Source: Thermoactinomyces sp. DSM 45892 (GTDB lineage: Bacteria; Bacillota; Bacilli; Thermoactinomycetales; Thermoactinomycetaceae). From it: 64,000 bases of DNA. The stretch is from NCBI RefSeq assembly GCF_900107305.1, contig NZ_FNPL01000002.1, forward strand, positions 186,001 through 250,000, written 5' to 3'. This document shows positions 36,126 to 47,800 of the stretch, piece by piece. The position numbers were made by a program, and so were the translations under genes. Position 1 is the stretch's first letter; each line of letters opens with the position of its first letter. The notes below the pieces were generated by a model, which ran no database searches, was not told where the DNA came from, and saw only the letters and a list, made by a program, of their open reading frames with translations.

Positions 36126-37550
36126 TTGTCGCTTAATGCTTACTACAATCAAGACACTGAAAAGCTGGAGATGTATCAACGGTTAATTCAGTATTGGAGT
36201 ATGATGTTTGATCGCGAAGAAAAAATCGCTGTGCTGGATAATATGAACTTTCATAGTCAGTTGTTTCCTGAGATTTTTACGATGAAGGAAATAGCTGATC
36301 TCCATCCGATCGAGCCAGGATATACTTCCCCAGATGGCTATACGGAAATGCATGAGTTAATTCGCGCATTAGAGTATACACGACTCATCAAGCAAGAACC
36401 AGAGCGTGAAGGGATTGTGAAACGGCTGGCAAGTGAGGCGGGTATAGGGTGTGGGAACGGCTGTACCAATGTGATGAATGGGGTTATTAACTCGATTTTG
36501 AAAGTGAAGAGTGAAACGGATCAAGTAAAGACGCCAGAAGTGATTTTGATTTTGCCAAACTATACGGTGTATACAGCGCAACTATCGAATTTACATGGAA
36601 AAGTAAATCCTGTCTATGTATATACGAAACAGGAGAATGATTTCCTACCCACATTTGAAGAAATACAAGGTGCGATTACGCCGAATACCGTTGCAGTGGT
36701 GATTACGTATCCGAATAACCCAGCGCAATCCACATATGAGGGTGAAAACGTACCAGAATTAAAGAAGATCGTAGATATGTGTCAAGAAAATCAGATCTAC
36801 CTGGTAGTGGATAACATTTATCAGGATTTAGTCTTTCCTAGGAGCCGACCTTTTACGGAGATTTTTAATCTGACGGATCGACTTGATTATGTGGTGAAGG
36901 TATACGGTTGCTCGAAGGATACACCATTTTACTCTGGTTATCGGACTGGTTACTGGTTCGGTGATCCTGCGTTGATGGATAAGTATAAATATGTGATTTC
37001 AGCAACAGAGAATAGTTTAAATACGCAATCTCTCGTGTATTTCACGCTGAATCTGTATTTTAAATATCTGGCACTGAGTCAAGCGGAGCCTTCTGTAGAG
37101 GATATGAAATATTTCTCTCAAGGGATTTTCGGCTGGGGACAAGCTGTGGATGAACAGCAGCTTTTTGACAAAATGAAAGAGCTTGATTTGTATCCGAAGT
37201 ACTTGTCCAGATTGAAACAATCGGATGATATACAGGAAGATGCTTTAAAACAAGTGATACAGTTTGTGGAGCAATCAGATGTGTTCTCCGATTATTCAAA
37301 TCAAAATATTGGCAATGTATTCTTTCTTAAGGTCAATCCGGAGTATCTATTTTCGAATGATAATGAGTTTTTCAGGTTTTTATTTCACGAAGCGAAAATC
37401 GGTGTGCTTCCTGGAAACGTGTTTGGCATGCAACCAACTCCAGGTGAGATTTGGTTTCGCATCACCTTGATTCACGATCCAGTAGATGAAATTATTCGCC
37501 ATTTGCGGAAGATCGAAGAGGCAGTCATTCATTTACACCAATTCGTATAG
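36126..37550 (+). CDS. PLP-dependent fold-type I aminotransferase
   Basis: A 474-residue class I/II aminotransferase-like enzyme. Visible are the cofactor-binding YPNNPAQS, VVDNIYQDL (Asp that contacts the pyridine nitrogen) and YGCSKDTPFYSGYRTGYWFG with the Schiff-base Lys and the phosphate-binding Arg. Start TTG 36126 behind GGAAGGA. It sits between NRPS-1 and NRPS-PKS-2 in the same operon, so it should supply or tailor an amino building block. It is not the class III type usually fused into PKS modules. The substrate cannot be read from sequence. Confidence 0.82.
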   Translation: MSLNAYYNQDTEKLEMYQRLIQYWSMMFDREEKIAVLDNMNFHSQLFPEIFTMKEIADLHPIEPGYTSPDGYTEMHELIRALEYTRLIKQEPEREGIVKRLASEAGIGCGNGCTNVMNGVINSILKVKSETDQVKTPEVILILPNYTVYTAQLSNLHGKVNPVYVYTKQENDFLPTFEEIQGAITPNTVAVVITYPNNPAQSTYEGENVPELKKIVDMCQENQIYLVVDNIYQDLVFPRSRPFTEIFNLTDRLDYVVKVYGCSKDTPFYSGYRTGYWFGDPALMDKYKYVISATENSLNTQSLVYFTLNLYFKYLALSQAEPSVEDMKYFSQGIFGWGQAVDEQQLFDKMKELDLYPKYLSRLKQSDDIQEDALKQVIQFVEQSDVFSDYSNQNIGNVFFLKVNPEYLFSNDNEFFRFLFHEAKIGVLPGNVFGMQPTPGEIWFRITLIHDPVDEIIRHLRKIEEAVIHLHQFV

Positions 37551-37578
37551 AGACAAGAAACGCGAAGGGAGTACGTTC

Positions 37579-40500
37579 ATGGCACAATCTGTGCAACCGA
37601 ATCAAATAGAAGACATTCTTACATTAACACCCACGCAAGAAGGGATTTTATATCACTGTTTAAAGGATTCTGTACAACAAATGTACGTTGGACAAGTGGC
37701 GCTTGAAGTAACAGGTCAGCTTCATGTGTCTCATTTGGAAAAAGCGCTTCAACGTGTTGTGCAGGAGAACGAGTGCTTACGGTCTGTTTTTAGATGGGAG
37801 AAGCTAAGTCATCCGGTACAAGTGATTCTCCGTCAAATGAGCCATCACATCATGGAGCACGATTTAACAAGCTTAAGCGAGCAGGAGCAGAAAGAGCAAA
37901 TTGTTCAAATGGATGAGGAAGAACGGAGCAAGGGGTTTGATCTGACAAAGGGGCCACTCCTTCGGATTTCAGCAAGTAAGGTACGTGCTGATCAATATCG
38001 GGTGCTAATCAATTTCCACCATATTATGATGGACGGCTGGTCGCTGGGAGTATTTTTAAGCGAATGGTTTACGAGATACGGACAGCTTCAATCGAATCAG
38101 GTGAAGAAATCACAGCCCAAGACCAAATACAAAGAGTATGTGAAATGGCTTGGACAGCAAGAGACAGGCAAAGCCAAGGGGTTTTGGAACCGAGTGCTAC
38201 AAAGCTGGGAGCCGACCACGAAGCTTCCGTATAGACATGATAAGAATGAAACCCATCTCCATATGAATTCAGTGGTGACATCCTTATCCGATATCATGCC
38301 AGAGGTAAGCCACTTTTCGAAAACATACGGTGTAACGCCAAATACGATTCTCAACGTCGCATGGGGAGTGATGTTGCAACGATATAGTGGCAGTGATGAT
38401 GTTACGTTTGGGCTAACGGTATCGGGTCGACCAGATGAGATGCAAGGCGTGGATCAGACGATAGGATTGTTTATTAATACGGTTCCGGTACGGGTTATGA
38501 CTGAATCGAAGCAAACGGTTACGGAGTTAATGAGCGAGGTTCATAAGCAAGCGGTTGAGATGAAAGAGTATGAGTACCTACCACTAACGGATATCCACTC
38601 AGCGGCCAAGCTTCGTGGGAATGAATCCCTATTTGATCATATTCTCGTATTTGAAAACTACCCACTTGATCAGAAATTGCTTGAAGGTGCGTATCATGAT
38701 TTCCAAATTACTCGGTATTCGGAGTGGGAATTAAATAACTACGATTTGACGGTGGCGTTCCTCTTAGCGGGAGAGCCGCAGATGAAATTTGATTATATGG
38801 ATGGCTTATTTGATCGCCAGACGATGGAGCGGATGGCGGAACATTTCCAAGTGGTGCTGAGACAAATAATCAGCCGCCCGGATGAGTTGGTTCGAAACCT
38901 GGATATTCTTCCAAAGTGGGAGGAGCAGCTAACTCTTTTCCAATTTAATCAAACGGAGCAAGCGTTTCCTCAGGATAAAACGGTATACCAACTCTTTGTC
39001 GAGCAAGTTAAAGCATCGCCTTCGATGAATGCGGTTGTTTTCCAAGACGAGAGCATCACGTATGAGCAATTATTTGAACGGGTTCAGCGATTGGGTGGAA
39101 GACTTCAGCGTTACGGGATTGTTCCGGGAGATGTCGTCTCCATTCAGCTAGATTGGTCGATTGATATGGTGGTAGCGATCATGGGCGTACTGGGGACAGG
39201 TGCGGCGTATGTGCCGATTGATCCTCATTATCCAAGTGAACGGATTGAGTATATCTTACAAGATAGTCGTTCGCAGCTGCTCATTACATCAACCGAATGT
39301 AAGGGTGCTTCAAGTGAAATGATGTCCCATGTGCTAGTGCTCGATAGTGAGGAAAGCGATGATCCACATGCAGAATTGGAGTTGATGCCGGTAGATTCTT
39401 CGCCGAGTGATCTGGCTTATGTGATCTACACATCAGGGTCCACGGGTCGACCGAAAGGGGTCATGATTGAACAGGAATCTTTTGTTGAGTTTGTGACATG
39501 GGCGGTAAAAGAGTATGAGCATCGCTTAGGTTATCAAGTGTTGTTATCGAATTCATTTGCCTTTGATAGTTCGATTCAGCAAATCTTTCCCCCACTTGTT
39601 TCTGGAGGGACGCTCCATTTGCTTCATCCGGATGTGAGAAAGGATGCTCGTCAATATCTGGATTACTTGAAACAGCATCGGATTAACAATATCGATGAGA
39701 TCCCAGTGATTATGAATGTGCTGATAGAGCAGATTGATGAATCAGAAGAGCTACCTTTGTTGCCGGATTTGACTTGTCTTTCTCTAGGAAGCGAGTATGT
39801 GCCGATTGAGCTAGTGAAGAATTGTAGAACATATTTAAACCGAGATGGACGAATTATTAATGGATACGGTCCGGCTGAGGCATCGGTGGAGACGTGTACC
39901 TATCACTTTGATGGAAATTCGGAGCATGAGATTTCACTTGTGGGTAGGCCACGGGATAATACACGCGTTTATATTCTAGATCAGCACGGTCGTTTATGTC
40001 CGATTGGGATTTCGGGAGAAATTTGTGTAAGTGGAGTAGGTCTTGCAAGAGGATATCTATATCAGCCAGAACTGACGAATGAGAAGTTTATCGCCAATTC
40101 GTTTAGTGGGATTCTAGGGGATCGACTCTATAAAACAGGTGATGCAGGCCGGTGGTTAGCGGACGGTAATGTGGAGTATGTGGGTAGAATCGATAATCAA
40201 GTAAAAATTCGTGGGTTCCGTGTGGAATTGGGCGAGATTGAAAATGTGTTGCTTAAACATCCAGAAGTGAGTGATGCAATCGTGATCGCTCGTAAAAACG
40301 GTAGTGGTGACACAGATGTATATGCCTTTTTAAAAGCAGAATCGAAGCTGGCAAAGCACGATGTGAATACATTTTTGGCGGATAAGCTACCCCATTATAT
40401 GATCCCGACGTACTACGAGTATGTGGAATCGTATCCACTTACACCAAATGGAAAAGTGGATCGAAAAGCATTAGCTCAGATGGAGGTGCTTGTAGCGGTT

Positions 40501-43500
40501 GAGGAGCAAGATGGTTCAAGTTCGCGCCATGAGTTAGATGAACAGATCATGGCGGTATGGAAAGAAGTATTAGATCTCGGAAACGTAGGGATTTATACTA
40601 ATTTCTTTGAAGCAGGTGGAAACTCGATTCAAATCATGCGGGCTTTTAATAAGTTGAAAAAGGTGCTTCCGGATTTATCCTTAGAGATTAGTGACTTATT
40701 TACGTACAATACGATCGCTTCTTTAGCGGATTTCGTGACTCAATCGGCTGAGGCATCGAAAGAAGAGCCTTCTTCCATCGTCGAAGAGCGTGAGGAATTA
40801 GCCGAATCAGTTGAAGCAGAAACTACGCGGGATATCGCGATTATCGGGATTAGCGCAAAGGTACCCGGTGCAGATGATGTGGACGAGTGGTGGGAGTTGC
40901 TACGGGAAGGCAAATGTAGCATTCAGGAAATTCCAGAATCCAGAATCAAGCTTGATCCAGGGCAAAGTCCAGCGAAACAGTACCTACGCTATGGTTACAT
41001 CGAAGGAATCGATCAGTTTGATCCGCAGTATTTTAATATCTCACCTAAGTTAGCAAAAGAGATGGATCCGAACCAACGAATGATGCTGGAGACGGTTAAC
41101 CAGGCGATTGAGGATGCAGGCTATCCACGTGAGAAGATAGCGAATCAAAACGTCGGTGTATTTATGGGATCGGTTATGCCAAGCTACATGAATCATGTGG
41201 ATGTCAAAGTGGACGAGCTATTGGCAAGTAATCTACCGGCCAATCTAGCAGGTCGCATCTCCTATCATTTTGGGTTAAACGGGCCTTCGATGGTGATCGA
41301 TACCGCATGCTCTTCCTCTTTAGTTGCCCTGCATTCAGCGATAAATGCTTTACGCTACGGGGAATGCGAGATGGCTTTAGTAGGTGGTGTTCATATCGAG
41401 ATTGACCATATTCGCAAAGAGATCGCGATGGGGTCGGGAATTGTTTCGCCGACTGAGACATGCCGGGCGTTTTCGGATGATGCCGATGGAACCATCGGTG
41501 GAGAGGGAAGCATCTGTCTATTGATCAAGCCGCTTGAAAAGGCTGTGGCAGATCAGGATCACATCTATGGAGTGATCAAGGGAAGTGCGATTGTCCAAGA
41601 TGGAGCGAGATCAAACGGGATGACAGCTCCAAGCCCTGATGCGCAAGCCGAGACGATCGTTCGAGCATGGCAAGATGCGAAGATTGATCCAATGACGATT
41701 TCTTATATTGAAGCACATGGTACAGGAACGAAGTTAGGGGATCCGATTGAAGTGAAGGGGATTCGGAAAGCGTATGAATCCTATACCGACCAAAAGCAAT
41801 TTATTGCCATGGGCTCTGTGAAGACTAACATGGGTCATTTAGATAGTGCTGCGGGATTGGCAGGTTTAGTGAAAGCAGTATTAAGCTTGCAAAATGGCAT
41901 GATTCCTCCGTCTCTTCATTATACGAAGCCAAATGCCTTTATCGATTTTGAAAGCTCTCCTGTTTATCTCAATACAAGTCTTCAACCATGGGAGAAGCCA
42001 GAAGGATATCCACGAAGAGCAGGGATTAGTTCATTTGGATTAAGCGGAACCAATGTGCACGTTGTGGTAGAGGAATATGGGCAACCAAAAACAGCCTCCG
42101 ATCAAGTGCATCTCGTTACGCTATCTGCTCCGACGGAGAAAGTGTTACATGGAAAAATAAGGGATCTAAAGCGTGATTTAGCGAAAAATCGTGAGTATGA
42201 GCTAGCTGACATAAGTTACACCTTAAACTGTCGTCGAAATCATGATTCTTATCGTTTTTCAACGGTTGTGAGAGATATAGAAGAGTTATCGAAGGCATTG
42301 GAAGATATGCAGGGAATAGCTGAGAAGCCTGTCAAACGTCTGAAGAAAGTCGTACTCTGGATTCCAGATTATGAAGTGGGTATGGAAAGCTTATGGGAGG
42401 CTCTGAGTCAAACAGGCTGGATTGATGAATCCATTACGATGAAACATCAGCAACTCTTAGATCACGCGCAAGATCCGAAGGCGAAGGTTGTAGCGTTTGC
42501 TTCAAGTGTCTATCATCTACTACGCAAGCTAGGATTGGAAGTAGGGATCGAAGGATCAGGAATCGGTATAGTGGCTCGGGATTTCATTCTTGGAACGATT
42601 TCATTCACAGATGTGTTGCAAGGAACGAGCGAGAAAAACCAGACTATGGCGGACGTTGTATCTAAATTTGGAGAGGAGACTCTCGTTTTATCCGTAGGTA
42701 GTTGTACTATAAAGGATGTCTCTGCTGTTGGTTATGATGTGGAAGTACGAGACTTGTTTACTCTTGAAAAGAAAGAACATGATTTCTTATCTGTGCTATC
42801 GCATTTATATCAAATGGGTTATAACCTTCATTTTGAAGCAATCCAACAGGGAAGAACGGTCTCTCTACCAACTTATCCGTTCCAACGTAAGTCGTACTGG
42901 TTTGAGCAATCGAAGAAACAAAAAAGCGGATCATCCCTATTCAATCAAGATCACACAGAGTCTATCAAGGTAAAGGAAGAACTGATGCATACCTTTGAAT
43001 GGGCGGTGTCGGAATTACCGGCTAACCTTTCAGCACGAGGTGTACAAGGTGCTATCTTGATCATCACGGATCTGGATAATGGAACCACTTATTCTTCATT
43101 GATAGAAAAGTTTACCGATCATGGGCACCAAGTGATTCAGCTTCATTATGGTAGGAAATATCGAAGTGTGGCTGACGATCAAGTGGAGATCAATCCGCGC
43201 GAAGAAGAGCACTTTACTAGGATGATGAAGGAGTTAAGAGAATCAGGAGTTTCAATCGGAGCTGTCATAGATCTATCCCGTTTCCAATCTACTTCACTAG
43301 CAAATGTATCTAGGTGGAACGATGAGCAGTTAGATACGAATCTTGTTACGTCTCTTCACCCAACGTTAAACCTAGTAAAGAGTATCGCGGCTTTGAGTAC
43401 GAAACATCCTGTTTACACTTTCTTTATCACCCAACAAGCATATTCGGTGGGAGTAAACGATCATTATGTAAATCCGCTACATAGTCCTACCCTTGCTTTA

Positions 43501-44823
43501 AGTAGAACGATGAACCGGGAATTGAATCAAGTTCAATCGTTTTGTATCGATATGAATGAGGTCCCTTCTGATCAGATGGCTCAGATGATTTATGAGGAAG
43601 TATCGAGGAATAACGTGATTCGAGAAGTGGCGTATCGAAGCGGAAAACGATATACGAAAACGCTAAAGAGAATGCCGATCGGGTCTATGACAAAGCGAGA
43701 AATGATCCGGGAAAGCGGTGTCTACCTCGTAACGGGTGGAACGGGTGGTATTGCGCAAGAGATCTGTCAGTCTATCGCGAAGAAGGATAACGTGATCCTG
43801 ATTCTCGTGGGGCGAACTAGCGAGCAGGATGTGAGTAGCCAACAAGCAGAATCGATGGATACCATTCGTGGGCTAGGTTCAGAGGTGCATTACTACCAAG
43901 CGGATGTTGCTAATTTGACCGAGATGAACAGCGTGTTGGATGATGTAACAGCTCAATTTGGCAAAGTGGATGGAGTGATCCATACAGCAGGTGTTTTAGG
44001 GAAGCCTGTTTCTTTGAAAGATTCGAAGCTGGAGGATTACAAAGCTGTAATGGAAGCAAAGGTGAAAGGAACCTTGGTTCTGGATCAGTTGCTAAAAGAA
44101 CAGTTCGTCGATTTTTTCCTCGTATTTTCTTCTGTGGATGCGGTTCTTTCGGAAAAAAGGATTGCTCCATATGCTTGTGCCAATGCCTTCCTTGATAGTT
44201 ATGCATCCCTGCAACGCCAAATGGGGAAACGATTTATCTCGATCCAGTGGGGTGGATGGCAAAACACCGGGATGGGCGATGTGCAGAGAGCGAAAGAGGA
44301 TCATGCATCTGTGGATAAAATAAAACGATTATCTCCCCTCATTCTCGGATTTAATCGGAATGATGGAGTAGCTGCGTTTCATGCGATCTTAGGTGCGAAT
44401 GTAAGCCCTGCATTTGTAAGTGGTTTAAATCAAGAAGATATGGAGGAAATCCGTGGACTCTCCTTCTTTGAAATCGATTCACAATTGCTAGAAACGAAAC
44501 TAGAAACGTCACAATCTCAAGCTTCTTGGACATTTGAGCAGATTGTGGAGGCTGTTACTAAAACGTGGAGAGAGATCTTAGAGTTTGAAGAGGACGAAGA
44601 ACTGGATCCAGGAGAGAGCTACTTCTCACTTGGTGGGGATTCGATTCAAGGGATTGACATCATGGTAGAGTTATCGAATTTGTTTAGCTTAAAAATGGAT
44701 GCGGATACCATCTTCCGTTTTGATAGCGTGAAAGCACTAAGTCAACATATTTTCGATTCTCTGCAAAAACCGAAAACAGCGCAAAAAATAAGGTCGATTC
44801 CGAAAGCAAGGCCGATTCAATAA
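37579..44823 (+). CDS. NRPS-PKS-2: C-A-PCP-KS-degenerate AT-KR-ACP
   Basis: A 2,414-residue hybrid. C with opening LTPTQEGILYH and HHIMMDGWS near 147, the type that accepts a D-residue from an upstream E. A with YTSGSTGRPKG near 616, NGYGPAE near 763 and code DSQDSGGVEK (no confident substrate). PCP AGGNSIQ near 1012. KS with DTACSSS near 1241, EAHGTGT near 1377 and KTNMGH near 1415. Then a shortened AT remnant in which GHSxG reads GSGIG near 1660. KR with VTGGTGGIA near 2050 and Tyr in YACANAF near 2198. ACP LGGDSIQG near 2352. The malonyl unit must be loaded in trans. Start ATG 37579 (GAAGGGAG upstream); a frame opening at 37486 overlaps the aminotransferase. Confidence 0.92.
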   Translation: MAQSVQPNQIEDILTLTPTQEGILYHCLKDSVQQMYVGQVALEVTGQLHVSHLEKALQRVVQENECLRSVFRWEKLSHPVQVILRQMSHHIMEHDLTSLSEQEQKEQIVQMDEEERSKGFDLTKGPLLRISASKVRADQYRVLINFHHIMMDGWSLGVFLSEWFTRYGQLQSNQVKKSQPKTKYKEYVKWLGQQETGKAKGFWNRVLQSWEPTTKLPYRHDKNETHLHMNSVVTSLSDIMPEVSHFSKTYGVTPNTILNVAWGVMLQRYSGSDDVTFGLTVSGRPDEMQGVDQTIGLFINTVPVRVMTESKQTVTELMSEVHKQAVEMKEYEYLPLTDIHSAAKLRGNESLFDHILVFENYPLDQKLLEGAYHDFQITRYSEWELNNYDLTVAFLLAGEPQMKFDYMDGLFDRQTMERMAEHFQVVLRQIISRPDELVRNLDILPKWEEQLTLFQFNQTEQAFPQDKTVYQLFVEQVKASPSMNAVVFQDESITYEQLFERVQRLGGRLQRYGIVPGDVVSIQLDWSIDMVVAIMGVLGTGAAYVPIDPHYPSERIEYILQDSRSQLLITSTECKGASSEMMSHVLVLDSEESDDPHAELELMPVDSSPSDLAYVIYTSGSTGRPKGVMIEQESFVEFVTWAVKEYEHRLGYQVLLSNSFAFDSSIQQIFPPLVSGGTLHLLHPDVRKDARQYLDYLKQHRINNIDEIPVIMNVLIEQIDESEELPLLPDLTCLSLGSEYVPIELVKNCRTYLNRDGRIINGYGPAEASVETCTYHFDGNSEHEISLVGRPRDNTRVYILDQHGRLCPIGISGEICVSGVGLARGYLYQPELTNEKFIANSFSGILGDRLYKTGDAGRWLADGNVEYVGRIDNQVKIRGFRVELGEIENVLLKHPEVSDAIVIARKNGSGDTDVYAFLKAESKLAKHDVNTFLADKLPHYMIPTYYEYVESYPLTPNGKVDRKALAQMEVLVAVEEQDGSSSRHELDEQIMAVWKEVLDLGNVGIYTNFFEAGGNSIQIMRAFNKLKKVLPDLSLEISDLFTYNTIASLADFVTQSAEASKEEPSSIVEEREELAESVEAETTRDIAIIGISAKVPGADDVDEWWELLREGKCSIQEIPESRIKLDPGQSPAKQYLRYGYIEGIDQFDPQYFNISPKLAKEMDPNQRMMLETVNQAIEDAGYPREKIANQNVGVFMGSVMPSYMNHVDVKVDELLASNLPANLAGRISYHFGLNGPSMVIDTACSSSLVALHSAINALRYGECEMALVGGVHIEIDHIRKEIAMGSGIVSPTETCRAFSDDADGTIGGEGSICLLIKPLEKAVADQDHIYGVIKGSAIVQDGARSNGMTAPSPDAQAETIVRAWQDAKIDPMTISYIEAHGTGTKLGDPIEVKGIRKAYESYTDQKQFIAMGSVKTNMGHLDSAAGLAGLVKAVLSLQNGMIPPSLHYTKPNAFIDFESSPVYLNTSLQPWEKPEGYPRRAGISSFGLSGTNVHVVVEEYGQPKTASDQVHLVTLSAPTEKVLHGKIRDLKRDLAKNREYELADISYTLNCRRNHDSYRFSTVVRDIEELSKALEDMQGIAEKPVKRLKKVVLWIPDYEVGMESLWEALSQTGWIDESITMKHQQLLDHAQDPKAKVVAFASSVYHLLRKLGLEVGIEGSGIGIVARDFILGTISFTDVLQGTSEKNQTMADVVSKFGEETLVLSVGSCTIKDVSAVGYDVEVRDLFTLEKKEHDFLSVLSHLYQMGYNLHFEAIQQGRTVSLPTYPFQRKSYWFEQSKKQKSGSSLFNQDHTESIKVKEELMHTFEWAVSELPANLSARGVQGAILIITDLDNGTTYSSLIEKFTDHGHQVIQLHYGRKYRSVADDQVEINPREEEHFTRMMKELRESGVSIGAVIDLSRFQSTSLANVSRWNDEQLDTNLVTSLHPTLNLVKSIAALSTKHPVYTFFITQQAYSVGVNDHYVNPLHSPTLALSRTMNRELNQVQSFCIDMNEVPSDQMAQMIYEEVSRNNVIREVAYRSGKRYTKTLKRMPIGSMTKREMIRESGVYLVTGGTGGIAQEICQSIAKKDNVILILVGRTSEQDVSSQQAESMDTIRGLGSEVHYYQADVANLTEMNSVLDDVTAQFGKVDGVIHTAGVLGKPVSLKDSKLEDYKAVMEAKVKGTLVLDQLLKEQFVDFFLVFSSVDAVLSEKRIAPYACANAFLDSYASLQRQMGKRFISIQWGGWQNTGMGDVQRAKEDHASVDKIKRLSPLILGFNRNDGVAAFHAILGANVSPAFVSGLNQEDMEEIRGLSFFEIDSQLLETKLETSQSQASWTFEQIVEAVTKTWREILEFEEDEELDPGESYFSLGGDSIQGIDIMVELSNLFSLKMDADTIFRFDSVKALSQHIFDSLQKPKTAQKIRSIPKARPIQ

Positions 44824-44854
44824 GCAAGTTTAGAAAGGTGGTGTGATTGCAACC

Positions 44855-47800
44855 ATGATTGTTTATGACAAAGAGATGTTGGAGCAAAAGCAGTATTGGT
44901 TAGATATATTTCGTAGCGAACCTGCTTTTCCAGATGTACCGTCTGATTTTCAAACAACCGATCAAGTGAGAGAGAGAGCTAGCTTTCCTTTATCGGTAGA
45001 TCCAGAAGTGACGACTTCGCTCCTACGCATTTGTAAGGATTCGGATTTATTAATGTACACATTCTTACTAGCTGTTACGAAAATCTGGCTGTATAAATAT
45101 AGCGGTCGGCAAGAAATAGGGGTGGGTGTTCCGTCACATCGTCCTACTCAGAAGTTGGTTCCAGTTGTTTCTAGACTGGAACCGGCTCAATCAGCTAAGC
45201 AAGTGATTTTAGAGACGAAACGAAGTTTGACAGAAGCTTATCAAAATCAGGAGTTCCCGATTGCCCATCTATTTGATGAGTTGGGAGTTGAGATGAATGG
45301 GAGGCTACCTTGGCTTACTTTGGTTGTCTCGCTTGATAATATTCACGACCCTGATTTCATCGAAGCAGAGGTTCCTGATTTAGCACTGATGTTTACAAAA
45401 GAAGATGGTGCACTATCGGCGCGCTGGTTGTACAATCCAGCACTGTATATGAAATCTTCACTTGAGCAGTACTTCGAGCACTATATGCAGGCCCTTCGCT
45501 CTGTTTTGGCCGATTCATCGATTCCAGTTCATGAAGTAGATCTCTTAACGGAGACAGAGAAGAAGAAATGGGTCGTGGATTGCAACGATACGGGTGTGGA
45601 TTACGAGCGACATGCAACGTTATCCGAGTTGTTTGAGCGACAAGTGGGACTCCATCCAGAAGCGATCGCAGTGGAGGATGAAGACCGCCAAATCACGTAC
45701 CGTGAGTTAAACGAAGTGGCTAATCAATGGGCGAGGGTGCTACGAAATAAAGGGGTATGTGCAAATCAACCAGTTGGGATTATGTTACATCGTACAACTG
45801 AATTCATCATTGCCATCTTGGCCGTGACGAAAGCAGGCGGGATGTATGTTCCATTATCAACAGATTATCCGGCTGAGCGAATTCACTATATGTTAGAAGA
45901 TAGCGGCTGTCTGATTGCGCTAACGACCAAGAACTTGTTAGCGGAAATGGACTTTGCAGGCGAATGGATTTGTTTGGATGATAAGGGCGCAAGTCAAGAA
46001 AGCAAAGAGAATTTGTCTCTTCAAAACGAGGCAAATGACTTAGCCTACATGATCTATACATCTGGCTCTACGGGGGCGCCTAAAGGTGTGATGACTGAGC
46101 ACCGCTCTGTACATAATCTGGTGATTGGACATGAAACGTTATATAGAGGTCAAATCAACTCTCACGATCGCTTCCTTGTCTGTACCAATATTTCCTTTGA
46201 TGCTAGTACATTTGAAACGTGGTTACCCCTCCTTGTAGGAGCGACGCTCGTGATGTATGCAGGTGAAAAGTTTGATGTGATGAAGCTGGCGGCATCGATG
46301 GAACAGAAGGAAATAACCTTTGCTTTTATTCCACCGGCGCTGTTGAATCCACTGTACGACGAGTTTAGGGAATCCGGTAGGAAATTTCCGCTTACGAAGA
46401 TGTTTGTAGGTGGAGAAGCGTCTAAAGTGGAGCATCTAGAGAATTATAAAGTGCTAAAACCAGAGTTGATGCTGGTAAATGCCTATGGTCCCACGGAAAC
46501 GGCTGTTATCTGTACAGGTTATCACTATCAATCAAAGGGCTGCATGGATCCAAATGTGCCGATTGGGAAACCGATGGTGAACACGCAAATGTATGTCTTG
46601 AATGCAGATATGCAACCTGTTTCGACAGGGATTTTGGGTGAACTATGGGTAGGCGGAGATGGGATAGCAAGAGGGTATTGGAATCAGCCAGAACTTACCG
46701 CAGAACGATTTGTTGAGAATCCGTTTAGACCGGGGACGAAGATGTATCGTACTGGGGATATCGTCAAATGGCTTTCGGATGGCAATCTCCAATTTATCGG
46801 ACGAGCTGACCACCAAGTAAAGATCCGTGGTTATCGGATTGAGCTAGGTGAAATTGAAAATCGCCTTGCACAGCACGATGCGGTTCTAAATGCGCTTGTG
46901 TTGATCAAAGAGGATTCTCAGGGTGAAAAATACCTATGTGCTTATGTAGAGATGGGGAGTGAGGCGACAAATGAAGATTTGGTCGAGTGGATTGCAAAAC
47001 GACTTCCTCTCTATATGATTCCAAGTGCTTTTGTGAGAGTAAGTACATTTCCGCTTACCCACAATGGAAAAATAGATCGCCGTGCGCTTCCAGAGCCAAA
47101 TCAGTCTTCCATCACCGTGCATGACAAACAAGCGTACTTAGCCCCGCGCAACGAGTTAGAGCAGGCCATGGTCCAGTTGTGGGAAGAAGTACTACAAGTA
47201 GAGCCGATTGGTGTGTTAGATAACTTTTTCGCGATGGGAGGCCATTCTCTTAAAGCGCTTAATCTAGTGAATAAAGTGTCCAAGAAATTCGAAAGAAGTC
47301 TACCGTTATCCGTGCTATTTAAAAATCCTACTGTGGCTTCGTTGTGTGAGATGCTTCAATCTCATGCCGACGACGTTTCTGGAAATGTAATTTTACTGAA
47401 TGAAGGTGACGAAGCAGTCGCGCCATTGTTTGTGGTTCATGGGCAAGGCGGTGGAATTATCAACTTTGTCCATCTCGCTCAGGCGTTTGAATCGAAACGT
47501 ACTATCTATGCTTTTCAGGCGCTAGGTTATGATGACGGAGAGCCCATCGAGCTAAGTGTAGAGCAGATGGCGGAACGATATATCGCTGAAATGCGCCAAA
47601 TCGCACCAACAGGTCCCTATCATCTGATGGGCTGGTCCTTCGGTGGGCTACTCGTCTATGAGATCACAAAGCAACTAGAAGAACAAGGAGAGGCAGTAGC
47701 TTATCTAGGTATATGTGACGTCAAGCCACGTTCGAAAGAATCGTTACCAAAATGGGACGAAAAACGTGATCCACTTATTCGGTATGCATTGCTTCAAGGA

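Noticed and set aside
37486-37578. A 31-residue N-terminal extension of the NRPS-PKS-2 protein
   Set aside because: It overlaps the end of the aminotransferase gene and lacks a ribosome site, whereas ATG 37579 has one.
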